A stretch of DNA of 37,211 bases, taken from assembly GCA_017516925.1 (NCBI GenBank), contig JAFXAQ010000045.1, positions 1 through 37,211 on the forward strand. The letters run 5' to 3'. The notes under the pieces were generated by a model. The model did no database searches. It was given only the letters and a program-made list of their open reading frames with translations, and had not been told where the DNA came from. The position numbers were made by a program, and so were the translations under genes. The stretch comes from Oscillospiraceae bacterium. Lineage in GTDB: Bacteria; Bacillota; Clostridia; Oscillospirales; Oscillospiraceae. Positions 22,342 to 30,964 of the stretch are shown piece by piece. Each line of letters opens with the position of its first letter. Position 1 is the first letter of the stretch.

Positions 22342-23834
22342 CCCATTTGGTGGAAATCGGCGGCAGAACCATCGGCTCCGGCACCCAGGGGGCGGCAATC
22401 CAGTCGGTGAAGCTGACCCGGTGCGTCAACGCCGGGGAGGACCTGACCCTGGGGTCGGTGTGCTCGGCGATGGTGGAAATCAGCTTTTTGGAGCTGGATG
22501 TTCCGGTGCCGGTGGGAACGGATTTTAAGCTGTTCACCCAGGAAAATGGCGAAATCACCCAAGTGGGGCTGTTCACCTGCCAGCAGGCGCAGACCCGGGG
22601 GCAGGTGACCAAAATCACTGCCTACGACCGGCTTTTGCGGCTGGAGCAGGATGCCACCCTCTTTCTCAAGACCTTGAAGCAGTGGCCCTATTCTCTGGCA
22701 GAGTTTGCCTGGAGAGTGTGCGATTTCTGCAATATCCCTCTGGCGGAGGAGGACATTCCCGGGGGAGAGCTCCCGTTGTATCAAATTACCGGGCAGAACG
22801 TGACGGCCAGAACCCTGATGCAGTATGTGGGGGAGGTTGCCGGAAGATTTTTGACGGCGGATGCCTACGGCGTTGCCCATTTTGGCTGGTACACCCCCAC
22901 GGATACGGTGATTGCCCCCCAGGGGGAATGCTGCTGCTTTTCCGACGGGCTGAAGCTGGAGCCCTTTCAGGTGCCAAGGGTGGACACGGTGCATATCCGT
23001 GCCACCGGGGAGGATGTGGGGCTGGTGTATCCGGACCACGAGGGCTATCAGCACTATACCTCCACCGGCAATCCCCTGCTGATGCTGGAACGGGAGCTGG
23101 TTGCCCCACGGCTGTATGCGCAGCTGAAGACGGTCACCTACACCCCGGGGCAGCTGCGGGTACCGGACACGGTTCCGGTGGCGCCGGGGGATATCATCAC
23201 GGTGGAGGATACTGCCGGGCAGCGCCACAGCTTTTATGTGATGGAGCTGACCCACCAGAACCGGGCGCTGACCCTGACCTGCTATGGCACTGTCCACCGG
23301 GACGGTGACTACAGCCGCAATTACCGGAAGCTGGAGGCGCTGGAGGGAAAGGTGCTGGAGCTGACGACCACCACCAACGAGCTTTCGGTTTCCAACTGGG
23401 ATATGCAGGGGACGATGTCCAATCTGCATCTGTCTCTGTTGGGAATTTCCAGTCAGGTCTCTGCCCAGACCCAGGAAAACACCCTGGTGCGCAGGGAGCT
23501 TACCGCCCTGACCCAGACAGCCCGGGCGCTATCCGCCTCGGTGAAAACCGTGGAGGAAAACGGCGCCTCCCGGGTGCAGACCCAGTTCGGACTGACTTTG
23601 GACGGCTCGGCGCTGACCATTGCCCGGTCCGGCAGCGAGATGGTCAACCGGCTGAATGAACGGGGGATGTATGTGGTGCGCACTGACGGCGCAGATGCCC
23701 AGACGGTGATGCTGCAGGCGGATGCCGACGGGGTGGTGGCAACGGATGTGTCGGTGCGCAACTACCTGATGGTGGGTGACCACGCCCGGTTTGAGGATTT
23801 CGACACAAACCGCACCGCCTGCTTTTATTGCTAA
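22338..23834 (+). CDS. Phage tail hub/spike protein, 498 aa
   Basis: Large baseplate component. The N-terminal ~340 residues resemble tail hub proteins of the prophage-tail/gp27-like type (FKLFTQENGEITQVGLFTCQ, TKITAYDRLLRLEQDA, and a PGDIITVEDTAGQRHSFYVM strand pair). A predicted coiled coil follows (LEALEGKVLELTTTTNELSV to VKTVEENGAS), then a short C-terminal domain ending in TACFYC. No peptidase motif was recognised, so an endopeptidase role is not claimed. ATG 22338 overlaps the previous stop; the longer frame from 22191 is an artefact. Confidence 0.7.
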   Translation: MTHLVEIGGRTIGSGTQGAAIQSVKLTRCVNAGEDLTLGSVCSAMVEISFLELDVPVPVGTDFKLFTQENGEITQVGLFTCQQAQTRGQVTKITAYDRLLRLEQDATLFLKTLKQWPYSLAEFAWRVCDFCNIPLAEEDIPGGELPLYQITGQNVTARTLMQYVGEVAGRFLTADAYGVAHFGWYTPTDTVIAPQGECCCFSDGLKLEPFQVPRVDTVHIRATGEDVGLVYPDHEGYQHYTSTGNPLLMLERELVAPRLYAQLKTVTYTPGQLRVPDTVPVAPGDIITVEDTAGQRHSFYVMELTHQNRALTLTCYGTVHRDGDYSRNYRKLEALEGKVLELTTTTNELSVSNWDMQGTMSNLHLSLLGISSQVSAQTQENTLVRRELTALTQTARALSASVKTVEENGASRVQTQFGLTLDGSALTIARSGSEMVNRLNERGMYVVRTDGADAQTVMLQADADGVVATDVSVRNYLMVGDHARFEDFDTNRTACFYC

Positions 23835-23848
23835 TGCAAAAGCTTTCA

Positions 23849-23943
23849 TTTTTGACTGAGGGAGAGAATGCAGCGGGCAGGACTACCCCTCCGTCACGGC
23901 ATTCGCCGTGCCACCTCCCCTGACAAGGGGAGGCGTGGCACGG
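23849..23943 (+). repeat. Family F repeat between tail hub and fibre genes
   Basis: TTTTTGACTGAGGGAGAGAA, GGACTACCCCTCCGT, hairpin cacggc-att-cgccgtg, CCACCTCCCCTGACAAGGGG. Nearly the same as 30095-30175, except that the inner hairpin there is tgcc-tga-cggca, so the hairpin has been swapped as a unit. Confidence 0.75.
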
Positions 23944-23959
23944 AAGAAAGGAGTTATTT

Positions 23960-25351
23960 ATGGCACTATCGGGAACCTTTTACGGTACCACCAGCAATTC
24001 CCGGATTAAGCCCCAGATTACCTGGTCGGCTGTGCAGTCGGTGGCGGGAAACTACTCCGACGTTACCGCCACCCTTGCCTATACCCGGTCCAATTCCGGC
24101 TACACCACCGGCGGCACCTGGGAGGGAACCCTCACCATCAACGGTGTGACAGCCTCCAACACCCTGTATATGGAAATCACCTACGGCAATGTCACCGAGG
24201 TGCTCACCAGCACTGTCCGGGTGTACCACGACGAAAACGGCGCCAAGACCATTACCGTTTCCGCCACCGGCGGCATTACCAAGCCGTCATCCGCATCCTT
24301 GAAAACCACGGCGATTTCCCTGACCTTTCCTCTGGATACCATTGCCCGGGCAGCTACCGTGTCTGCCACGGACTGCAATATCGGCGCCTGCTCCACGGTG
24401 GTGATAAGCAAATCGGATGTGAACCTGACTACCTCGCTGTGTTATCAGTTCGGCAGCCTGTCCGGGTACATTGCCCCTGACGGCATAGTCAGCGCCACAG
24501 AGCAGCGGTTTAACGAACCGGTGGTGAATTTTGCGGTGCCCACGGACTTCTACGGACAGATTCCGGCGGCTGCTCAGGGTGTCTGCACCCTGACCTGCAC
24601 CACCTATTCCGGGGAAACCTGCATCGGCAGCGCCACTACCACCTTCACCGCCACCGCAGCGGAAATCCACTGCGCCCCGGAGCTTACGGTAACGGCGGCA
24701 GCGGATATCTGCCCGGAAACCCTGGCGCTGACAGGAAACGACCAGGTGTTGGTGCTGGGCGCCTCCACCTTATCCTGCGGCATTGCCGCCACCGCAAAAA
24801 ACAGCGCCTATATTGTGGAAAAAACCGTTGCCGGACAAGCGCTTTCCGGTGACTGGGTGACCCTGGAGAAGGTGGACGACAGGGAGCTTTCTGTGTGGGT
24901 AAAGGACAGTCGGGGCTATACCGCCCACCAGAGCCTGTTAATGGAACAGGTGCCCTACGTGGCGCTCACCGCCAACGTAACACCCAGACGGATTACCCCC
25001 ACCGGAGATATGGCGCTGGTGATGGTCAGCGGTATGTGCTTTGGCGGGTGCTTTGGGCTTTGCGACAACACCCTGAGCCTGACCCTGGAGGTGGTGGAAA
25101 CCGGAGAGGTCCAGACCCTGAACCCCATCCTGAACAGCGACAACACCTACTGGGCAGAGTTTTTTCTGGAGGGGCTTGCCTATGACAGAGGCTTTGCCCT
25201 GAAGCTGACGGCGGCAGACCGACTCAGCAGGGTGGAAAAAACCCTCTCCCTGTCCCGGGGGCTGCCGGTGTTTGACTGGGGTCCGGAGGACTTCCGGTTC
25301 AACGTGCCGGTGTATGTACCCAAGCTGTACGTAAACGGCAGAGAAATTTAG
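23960..25351 (+). CDS. DUF859-type phage minor structural protein, 463 aa
   Basis: Tail fibre or tip protein of the DUF859 family. It opens MALSGTFYGTTSNSRIKPQI and continues with beta-rich repeats of Ser, Thr and Gly: YTRSNSGYTTGGTWEGTLTI, VRVYHDENGAKTITVSATGG and FPLDTIARAATVS. The C-terminus ends GLPVFDWGPEDFRFNVPVYV, the conserved close found in phage fibres before lysis genes. GAAAGGAG precedes ATG. Probably host-surface binding. Confidence 0.8.
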   Translation: MALSGTFYGTTSNSRIKPQITWSAVQSVAGNYSDVTATLAYTRSNSGYTTGGTWEGTLTINGVTASNTLYMEITYGNVTEVLTSTVRVYHDENGAKTITVSATGGITKPSSASLKTTAISLTFPLDTIARAATVSATDCNIGACSTVVISKSDVNLTTSLCYQFGSLSGYIAPDGIVSATEQRFNEPVVNFAVPTDFYGQIPAAAQGVCTLTCTTYSGETCIGSATTTFTATAAEIHCAPELTVTAAADICPETLALTGNDQVLVLGASTLSCGIAATAKNSAYIVEKTVAGQALSGDWVTLEKVDDRELSVWVKDSRGYTAHQSLLMEQVPYVALTANVTPRRITPTGDMALVMVSGMCFGGCFGLCDNTLSLTLEVVETGEVQTLNPILNSDNTYWAEFFLEGLAYDRGFALKLTAADRLSRVEKTLSLSRGLPVFDWGPEDFRFNVPVYVPKLYVNGREI

Positions 25352-25372
25352 AATGGATAAGGAGGTGTGAGG

Positions 25373-26185
25373 ATGTTTAAGCTTGCGATTGACGCGGGAC
25401 ATTATCTGAAAACCGCCGGACGGCGGGTAAGCAAGAAATTTGACAGCAACCAGACCCGGGAGTGGGTGCTCAATGACCGGGTCGCCCGGTACATAGCCCA
25501 GTATGCCGGGGACTACCCCATAGAAATTCTCCGGGTGGACGATACCACCGGCAAGACCCTGGTGGGCTTGCAGGCAAGGTGCGACAGGGCAAATCGCTGG
25601 GAGGCGGATTTTTACCTGTCTGTCCACCACAACGGGGGCATTGCCGGGGGCAAGGGGGGCGGCATTGTTGCCTACGGCTACAAAAAGCCCTTTACCTACC
25701 GGGACGAGCTTTACAATGCCTGCGTGGCGGCAACCGGACTTCGGGGCAACCGGGCAAAGCCCTTGGTCAGCAAGGGCTTTCACGTGCTCAAGCACACCGG
25801 GATGATGGGGGTTTTGATGGAGTACGGCTTTATGGACAGCGCCACCGATGCCCCGGTGATTTTGACGGAGGAATATGCCCAAAAGGTGGCAAAAGCCACC
25901 CTGGAGGCAATTGTCCGGGTGGCGGGTCTGGAGAAGAAAAAGGAGGATTGTTGCAACGTGGAGGTTCGTATACTGAAGAACGGCGCCAGCGGCGCCGATG
26001 TAAGGGCAATGCAGCTTTTGCTGGCTGCCAACGGCTGTAAGGGGAAAATGGACGAAAAGAAATACGGCTCCTTCGGCTCCAAAACGGAAGCTGCGGTGAA
26101 GCAGTACCAGAAGAAAATGGGGCTGGAGGCAGACGGTGTCTGCGGCGGCAAAACCTGGGGCGCACTTTTGGGGGTAACCGGTTGA
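25373..26185 (+). CDS. N-acetylmuramoyl-L-alanine amidase (Amidase_3) with PG-binding domain, 270 aa
   Basis: Phage endolysin cutting the amide bond between MurNAc and L-Ala of peptidoglycan. The zinc site is visible: His in AIDAGHY, Glu in TREWVLNDR and His in YLSVHHNGG, plus the catalytic Glu in GVLMEYGFMD. The C-terminal peptidoglycan-binding domain (~198-268) shows GASGADVRAMQLLLAANG and FGSKTEAAVKQYQKKMGLEADGV. ATG 25373 follows GGAGGTG 5 nt upstream. There is no signal peptide, so release depends on the holin genes downstream. Confidence 0.92.
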   Translation: MFKLAIDAGHYLKTAGRRVSKKFDSNQTREWVLNDRVARYIAQYAGDYPIEILRVDDTTGKTLVGLQARCDRANRWEADFYLSVHHNGGIAGGKGGGIVAYGYKKPFTYRDELYNACVAATGLRGNRAKPLVSKGFHVLKHTGMMGVLMEYGFMDSATDAPVILTEEYAQKVAKATLEAIVRVAGLEKKKEDCCNVEVRILKNGASGADVRAMQLLLAANGCKGKMDEKKYGSFGSKTEAAVKQYQKKMGLEADGVCGGKTWGALLGVTG

Positions 26186-26409
26186 CGGCGGAGATTTTTG
26201 TGGCGCTGCTGGGCTTTGCCGGAACGCTGGTGGGGTCGCTTCTGGGTGTGGTTACTGCCCAGAAGCTGACCCAGTACCGGCTGTCCCAGCTGGAGGAAAA
26301 GGTGGGCAAGCACAATAATCTGGTGGAGCGCACATATATTCTGGAGGGACAGATAGCAGAGTGCTGCCACGATATCAAGGAATTGAAGGCTTATCATAAG
26401 CCAAGCTAG
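26182..26409 (+). CDS. XhlA-like membrane protein of the lysis cassette, 75 aa
   Basis: One N-terminal transmembrane segment (FVALLGFAGTLVGSLLGVV) followed by a short coiled coil (SQLEEKVGKHNNLVERTYIL), the pattern of XhlA/hemolysin-type holin partners. The TTG start overlaps the amidase stop (TTGA), so it is translationally coupled; a GTG start at 26200 is an alternative. The stop TAG is the loop of a perfect 9-bp hairpin (aagccaagc/gcttggctt) that opens family A copy 4. Confidence 0.7.
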   Translation: MTAEIFVALLGFAGTLVGSLLGVVTAQKLTQYRLSQLEEKVGKHNNLVERTYILEGQIAECCHDIKELKAYHKPS

Positions 26410-26584
26410 GCTTGGCTTAGCGATATAGCTCCCTGCGGGAACTGCGATATAGGCATTGCCTGCGATATGTGCATTGCACACGATATGCCCTGCGGGGCGT
26501 GTGGAGCTATATCATATCGCAACGCGAAGCGTTATATCGCGTTTGCGCAGCCAACATATCGCTTTTGCGAAGCAAAAATATCGC
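26398..26584 (+). repeat. Multi-hairpin repeat family A, copy 4 (covarying spacers)
   Basis: Opening hairpin aagccaagc-tag-gcttggctt. Left hairpins agctccctgcgggaact, ggcattgcc, gtgcattgcac and gccctgcggggc are separated by GCGATAT. The core is GGAGCTATATCATATCG. Right hairpins aacgcgaagcgtt, gtttgcgcagccaac and ttttgcgaagcaaaa are separated by ATATCGC. Other copies use TCGATAT / ATATCGA, so both arms changed together. Confidence 0.85.
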
Positions 26585-26613
26585 CTACAAATTGCGATGG
26601 AAGGAGCATATTT

Positions 26614-26784
26614 ATGAAACAAAATTTGGCAAATCTGATCAAGGTTAAGACCATCGTCACTTTGGCGGTGACGGCGGTGTTTGCGGTGCTGTCTCTCACC
26701 GGGAAAATCACCCCGGACAATGTGATGGTGATTGTGTCGATGGTGGTTTCCTTCTATTTCGGTACACAGCACGAAAAAAACTAA
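26614..26784 (+). CDS. Small holin-like membrane protein, 56 aa
   Basis: Two predicted transmembrane stretches (IVTLAVTAVFAVLSLTG and VMVIVSMVVSFYFGT) joined by a short polar turn, with a charged N-terminus (MKQNLANLIKVK) and tail (QHEKN). Placement after the amidase and XhlA-like genes supports a phage holin that permeabilises the membrane for the endolysin. ATG 26614 follows AAGGAG; the longer frame from 26467 reads only the repeat. The terminal Asn and TAA belong to a family B repeat. Confidence 0.75.
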   Translation: MKQNLANLIKVKTIVTLAVTAVFAVLSLTGKITPDNVMVIVSMVVSFYFGTQHEKN

Positions 26785-26948
26785 GTTTGCCCTTCGGGCA
26801 AGTGAAGTTGCCTGACGGCAGTGAAGTTACTTACGCAGTGAAGTTTGCTCCGCAAGTGTTTTTGGCAAACTTAACTTCACTTTTGCCGTAAGGCAAAAAC
26901 TTCACTGTGCAAACAACTTCACTGCAAACCGCAGGTTTGTAACTTCAC
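26780..26948 (+). repeat. Multi-hairpin repeat family B, copy 3
   Basis: Starts AACTAAGTTTGCC with TAA as the holin stop. Left hairpins tgcccttcgggca and gcctgacggc, then acttacgcagt, are separated by AGTGAAGTT. The core has GTTTTTGGCAAACTTAACTT. Right hairpin tttgccgtaaggcaaa and imperfect successors are separated by AACTTCACT. Same order as copy 2. Confidence 0.85.
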
Positions 26949-26973
26949 CACACCTATAAAAGCACCAAAGAAA

Positions 26974-27002
26974 TTGACACCCTATGGCTTTTTTGGTATG
27001 AT
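26974..27002 (+). promoter_or_regulatory. Strong sigma-70-type promoter of the GH24 gene
   Basis: Consensus TTGACA (26974), 17-nt spacer, TATGAT (26997), about 35 nt before the start codon. It gives the lysozyme gene its own transcription, separate from the phage lysis cassette upstream. Confidence 0.8.
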
Positions 27003-27037
27003 ACTGTCGAAAGATTGCAGAGCAAGGATGTGTATCT

Positions 27038-30000
27038 ATGAGAAAGCTTTGGGTTTGCCTGTTGGCGGCGGTGCTGCTGTGCGCCTGTCTGCCGATGGCA
27101 TACGCAGCGGAGACGGAGGGACGGATGGTTGCCTCTCAGGCGCTGATTGACAAAATGAAGGCAAGGGAGGGCTTTTCCGCCACCCCTTACTGGGACTATG
27201 CCCACTATTCCATCGGCTACGGCACCACCTGCCCGGAGGAGCTGGTGTCCTACTATGAGCAATTTCCTATGTCCGAGGCGCTGGCAGAGACGGAATTTAA
27301 GAAGCATCTGGGGGAATTTGAGGAAGCTGTGCGTGCCTTTGCCCAAAAGCACAGCCTCACCCTGGCGCAGCATCAGTTTGATGCGCTGGTGAGCTTTTCC
27401 TACAACTGCGGCGCCGGCTGGATGGACAGCCTTTCCGGATATTTCAACACCGCTGTCCGTCAGGGAGATACCGGTGCGGCGCTGTTGTACGGCATGAGCC
27501 TGTACTCCACCGCCGGTGGGCAGTACCTGCTGATTGGCAGACGTCTGTGGGAAGCCAATATGTACATAAACGGCGACTACGGAGAAGGGGAAAAGGGCAA
27601 TTATCCGGACAATTACCGCTGGGTGTTCTTAGAGGGCAACGGCGGCAAGGTCCGCTATAAAATCTGCGCCTTTGACACCCATTATCAGGCAGCCCTGCCG
27701 GAGGCCTTCGGGGAAATTCCCCTGGGTAAGGACGAACAGGGCAACACCTTTGTTTATGACTTTGCCGGGTGGTACACCGCCGACGGGGAGCAGGTCACCC
27801 GGCTGGACAGCTCGCTGGTCCGGGGGCAGACCCTGTATGCCCGGTGGACGGACCCCCAGGGCAATTTCCGCCCTGACGAGACGGTGCCCCAATTTCCCCA
27901 GACGGCGGTGGTGAAAACCGACTGCAACACCCGCAAGGGTCCCGGCAGCGAGACCTACGGCAAAAGCGGCAAGCTGTTAAAGGGGCAGACGGTGACGGTG
28001 ACGGAGGAGCGCTACGGCAATACCGTCAGCGGACAGACTGTCTGGTGTAAGGTGGGCAAGAACAAGTGGGTCACCAAGGCCTATCTGGAGTATACCTTCT
28101 CCACCCAAACGGACCTTCCGGCAGATAACGGCGGTACGGCGCTTAAGAGCCTGAAAAAGATAAAAAATCCTGCCCAGACCCAATTTGTCCAGCCCATTTT
28201 GTCTCCGGACTGGGAGGGCAGCGTGGTTCTTGCCACGTATCAGAACGGCTACCAAAAGGCCTTTACCGTCACCCGGGCGATGGTGGAAAATTTCAACGGC
28301 GCCAAGCTGGGCAAGCAGACCGTCACCGCAAAAGTGGAAGGCAAGGCTGTGAAATTTTCCGTCAGTGTTTCCCGGCTGAAGTCCCCCGGTCAGCTGACCG
28401 GCGCAGCCATTGAGGACAATGCCGCTTTGCTTTCCTGGGAGCCGGGGGAAAATGCCACGGATTACTATGTGTACTACCGCAAGGACGGCGACACCCGCTT
28501 TACCCTGGCAGGCACCACCGCAGCGCTGAGCTATGAAATTCCCGCCCTGGAGCGAAATGCCCGGTACCAGTTCCGGGTAGTCAGCTACCGGCTGGAGGAG
28601 GGCTATGCCAAGCAGGGTCCCGGAGCAGAAACAGCCTTGTTTATCAACGACAAAATGGATGCCCCCGGAGACCTGGTGGCAGAGGCAACGGGAGAAACGG
28701 CGGTGCAGCTCAGCTGGAAGGCAGCCTCAGGCGCCACCCATTATCAGGTGCTGTACAAGGCAGAGAATGCCAAAGAATACACCTCCGCCGGTATGACCCA
28801 GGAACTGAATTTTGCCATTTCTGACCTAAGCATCAACACCCGGTATGATTTCAAGGTGGTCAGCTATCTCATAGGAGAAGCGCAGGAGGAGGGTCCCCAG
28901 ACCCGCCCGGTTTCTGTGTTCCTGCACCCCACTTTGGGGGCGGCTACCGGCTTAACCGCAGAGCAGACCGCCCACGATACAGCGGCGCTTACCTGGCAGC
29001 CGGGAGAAAATGCCACCTTCTATCAGGTGCAGTATCAGCTGCCCACCGACGAGACCTACACCACCCTGGGAGAAACGGAAGGGCTGACCTACGAGGCAAC
29101 GCTGCCCCGGGTGAATGTGACCTACCGGTTCCGGGTGGTCAGCTGCTATGCCTACGGCAGCAACCGGGCGACCGGACCTGCCGGCGGCGAAACTTCTCTG
29201 GACACGGCGCCCATCACCGCAGCCCCCCGGCACCTGCAGGCTGCCCGGTCCGGAAACGGAGCCGTCAAGCTTACCTGGGAGGCAGCCGGCGGTACAACAG
29301 ACTACTATGTGTACTACCGCAGGTCCGGCGACACAGCCTTTACCAAAGCAGGCAAGACCCCGGAGCTTACCTATACGGTGGGGGATTTGGACCCCACCGA
29401 AGCCTATGATTTCCGGGTGCACAGCTACTATCAGGACGACACCGGCAGCTACAAAGGACCGATGGCGGAGACAGCCCTGACCCTTTCTTTGCAGGTAGCC
29501 GCCCCCACAGACCTGACGGCAACCCTGACAGACCACGATGATGTGCAGCTTACCTGGACGGCAGCCGATGGCGCCAGCCACTACTATGTATACTACCGCA
29601 AAGCCGGCAAAGAAGCCTTTACCAAGGCGGGGGAAACCGACGGACTTTCCTACACGGTGGAAAATCTGGCGAATAACAAGCCGTATGAATTCCGGGTAAT
29701 TGGCTACTTTAAGAACGGAACCGGCGCCTATAAGGGTGCCGGTACCGAGCCGGTGTCCTGTGCCACCACCCGGGAGCTGTTTGCGCCCCTGTTGCTGCGG
29801 CTGAAGTGCAGCAACAGTGGCACGGTGCAAATCTCCTGGAGCCGGGCGTGGGGCGCCACCGCCTACGCGGTGTATTTGAAAAGGGACGGCGACAGCGGCT
29901 ACACCCTTCTGGGGCATTATGCCGGAACCGCCGCCGAACAAACCGGTCTGACCGGTGGCAGCTATACCTGCAAGGTGGTGCCCTGTACCACCGTCAACGG

Positions 30001-30052
30001 CGGCTATTACGAAGACGACAGCGCAAAAACCGCCACTGTCACAATAAAATAA
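27038..30052 (+). CDS. Secreted GH24 lysozyme with SH3 and six FN3-like modules, 1004 aa
   Basis: Exported muramidase. Signal peptide 1-23 (CLLAAVLLCACLPMAYA). GH24 domain ~30-165 with candidate catalytic E44 (KAREGF) and D53, and S58 where Thr is common (YWDYAHYSIGYGT). A Flg_new/InlB-like repeat lies near 225-275 (YDFAGWYTADGEQVTR), an SH3-like domain near 295-355 (CNTRKGPGSETYGKSGKLL), and six ~92-residue fibronectin III-like modules from ~450 to the end, each with a YxVxYR/K core and FRVxSY strand. Phage endolysins rarely have a signal peptide plus FN3 arrays, so a host surface or remodelling enzyme is more likely than a second phage lysin. AAGGA precedes ATG. Confidence 0.85.
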   Translation: MRKLWVCLLAAVLLCACLPMAYAAETEGRMVASQALIDKMKAREGFSATPYWDYAHYSIGYGTTCPEELVSYYEQFPMSEALAETEFKKHLGEFEEAVRAFAQKHSLTLAQHQFDALVSFSYNCGAGWMDSLSGYFNTAVRQGDTGAALLYGMSLYSTAGGQYLLIGRRLWEANMYINGDYGEGEKGNYPDNYRWVFLEGNGGKVRYKICAFDTHYQAALPEAFGEIPLGKDEQGNTFVYDFAGWYTADGEQVTRLDSSLVRGQTLYARWTDPQGNFRPDETVPQFPQTAVVKTDCNTRKGPGSETYGKSGKLLKGQTVTVTEERYGNTVSGQTVWCKVGKNKWVTKAYLEYTFSTQTDLPADNGGTALKSLKKIKNPAQTQFVQPILSPDWEGSVVLATYQNGYQKAFTVTRAMVENFNGAKLGKQTVTAKVEGKAVKFSVSVSRLKSPGQLTGAAIEDNAALLSWEPGENATDYYVYYRKDGDTRFTLAGTTAALSYEIPALERNARYQFRVVSYRLEEGYAKQGPGAETALFINDKMDAPGDLVAEATGETAVQLSWKAASGATHYQVLYKAENAKEYTSAGMTQELNFAISDLSINTRYDFKVVSYLIGEAQEEGPQTRPVSVFLHPTLGAATGLTAEQTAHDTAALTWQPGENATFYQVQYQLPTDETYTTLGETEGLTYEATLPRVNVTYRFRVVSCYAYGSNRATGPAGGETSLDTAPITAAPRHLQAARSGNGAVKLTWEAAGGTTDYYVYYRRSGDTAFTKAGKTPELTYTVGDLDPTEAYDFRVHSYYQDDTGSYKGPMAETALTLSLQVAAPTDLTATLTDHDDVQLTWTAADGASHYYVYYRKAGKEAFTKAGETDGLSYTVENLANNKPYEFRVIGYFKNGTGAYKGAGTEPVSCATTRELFAPLLLRLKCSNSGTVQISWSRAWGATAYAVYLKRDGDSGYTLLGHYAGTAAEQTGLTGGSYTCKVVPCTTVNGGYYEDDSAKTATVTIK

Positions 30053-30055
30053 AAA

Positions 30056-30182
30056 GGCTCCCTCTGATGAGGGAGCTGGCAAAAATCTTTGATTTTTGAC
30101 TGAGGGAGAGAATGCTGTGGGCAGGACTACCCCTCCGTCTGCCTGACGGCAGCCACCTCCCCTGACAAGGGGAGGCTTTTTT
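30056..30182. terminator. Family F repeat acting as bidirectional terminator
   Basis: Hairpin ggctccctc-tga-tgagggagct directly after the lysozyme stop, then GGCAAAAATCTTTGATTTTT, GACTGAGGGAGAGAATG, hairpin tgcc-tga-cggca, and a final hairpin cctcccc-tgacaa-ggggagg with T6 (30156-30182). It lies between convergent genes and the last hairpin is a good terminator for the plus strand. Confidence 0.75.
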
Positions 30183-30184
30183 AA

Positions 30185-30943
30185 TCATATCCGGTAGAGC
30201 CGTTTGGCATTTTCCGTGGTGGCGGCAATGACCTCCTCCACCGGCAGTCCCCGGATTTCGGCAAGCTTTTCTGCCATCCGGGGCAGGTACCCCGGGTCAT
30301 TCCGCCGTCCCCGGTAAGGCTCCGGCGCCATAAAGGGGCAGTCCGTCTCCAGCACAATCCGGTCCAAGGGGATGCTTTCGGCAGTCTCCACCGCTTTGCG
30401 GGCATTTTTAAAGGTGAGCACCCCGGTAAAGCCGATGTACCAGCCCATATTCACCAGCTGCCGTGCCATCTCCGCAGAGCCGGAGTAGCAGTGGAACACC
30501 CCGGTGACCTCCTTGAATTCCTTGACGATTTTCATACCGTCATCGTGGGCATTGCGCTCATGGACAATCACCGGCATATCCAGCTCCCGGGCAAGCGCCA
30601 GCTGCATCCGGAAGGCCTTTTGCTGAACCTCCCGGGGGATGGTTTCGTAGTAGTAGTCCAGACCAATCTCTCCGATGGCCTTGACCTTGGGATGCCGGGC
30701 AAGACGTCGAAATTCGTCGATTACTTCGTCATTTACCTCGTCGGCGCTGTCCGGATGGGAGCCCACAGAGGCATACACGAAGGGATATTTCTCCGCCATA
30801 GCCACGCAGTCCCGGGAAGATGCCAGAGAGCAGCCTGCATTTAAAAAGTGGGAAACTCCCTTGTCCTGTAAGCCCAAAATCACACTGTCCCGGTCTTCAT
30901 CAAATGCCGGGTCATTCATATGGGCGTGGGTGTCAAACAGCAT
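30185..30943 (-). CDS. tatD: TatD family metal-dependent hydrolase (DNase-like), 252 aa
   Basis: TIM-barrel hydrolase, reported in the family as a 3'-5' exonuclease or D-aminoacyl-tRNA deacylase-like enzyme. Metal ligands: DTHAH at the N-terminus, Glu in IGEIGLDYYY, His in PVIVHERNAH, His in GVFHCYSG and Asp in VLETDCPF; all present. The GRRNDPGYL loop is also typical. The ATG at 30941-30943 (MLFDTHAH) is preferred because GGAGGAG lies 6 nt upstream; the ATG at 30958 would place that site inside the gene. It probably forms one minus-strand unit with the transferase gene, with a word-arm repeat between them. Confidence 0.92.
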   Translation of the reverse strand: MLFDTHAHMNDPAFDEDRDSVILGLQDKGVSHFLNAGCSLASSRDCVAMAEKYPFVYASVGSHPDSADEVNDEVIDEFRRLARHPKVKAIGEIGLDYYYETIPREVQQKAFRMQLALARELDMPVIVHERNAHDDGMKIVKEFKEVTGVFHCYSGSAEMARQLVNMGWYIGFTGVLTFKNARKAVETAESIPLDRIVLETDCPFMAPEPYRGRRNDPGYLPRMAEKLAEIRGLPVEEVIAATTENAKRLYRI

Positions 30944-30964
30944 ATCTTTCTCCTCCATCGAAAT

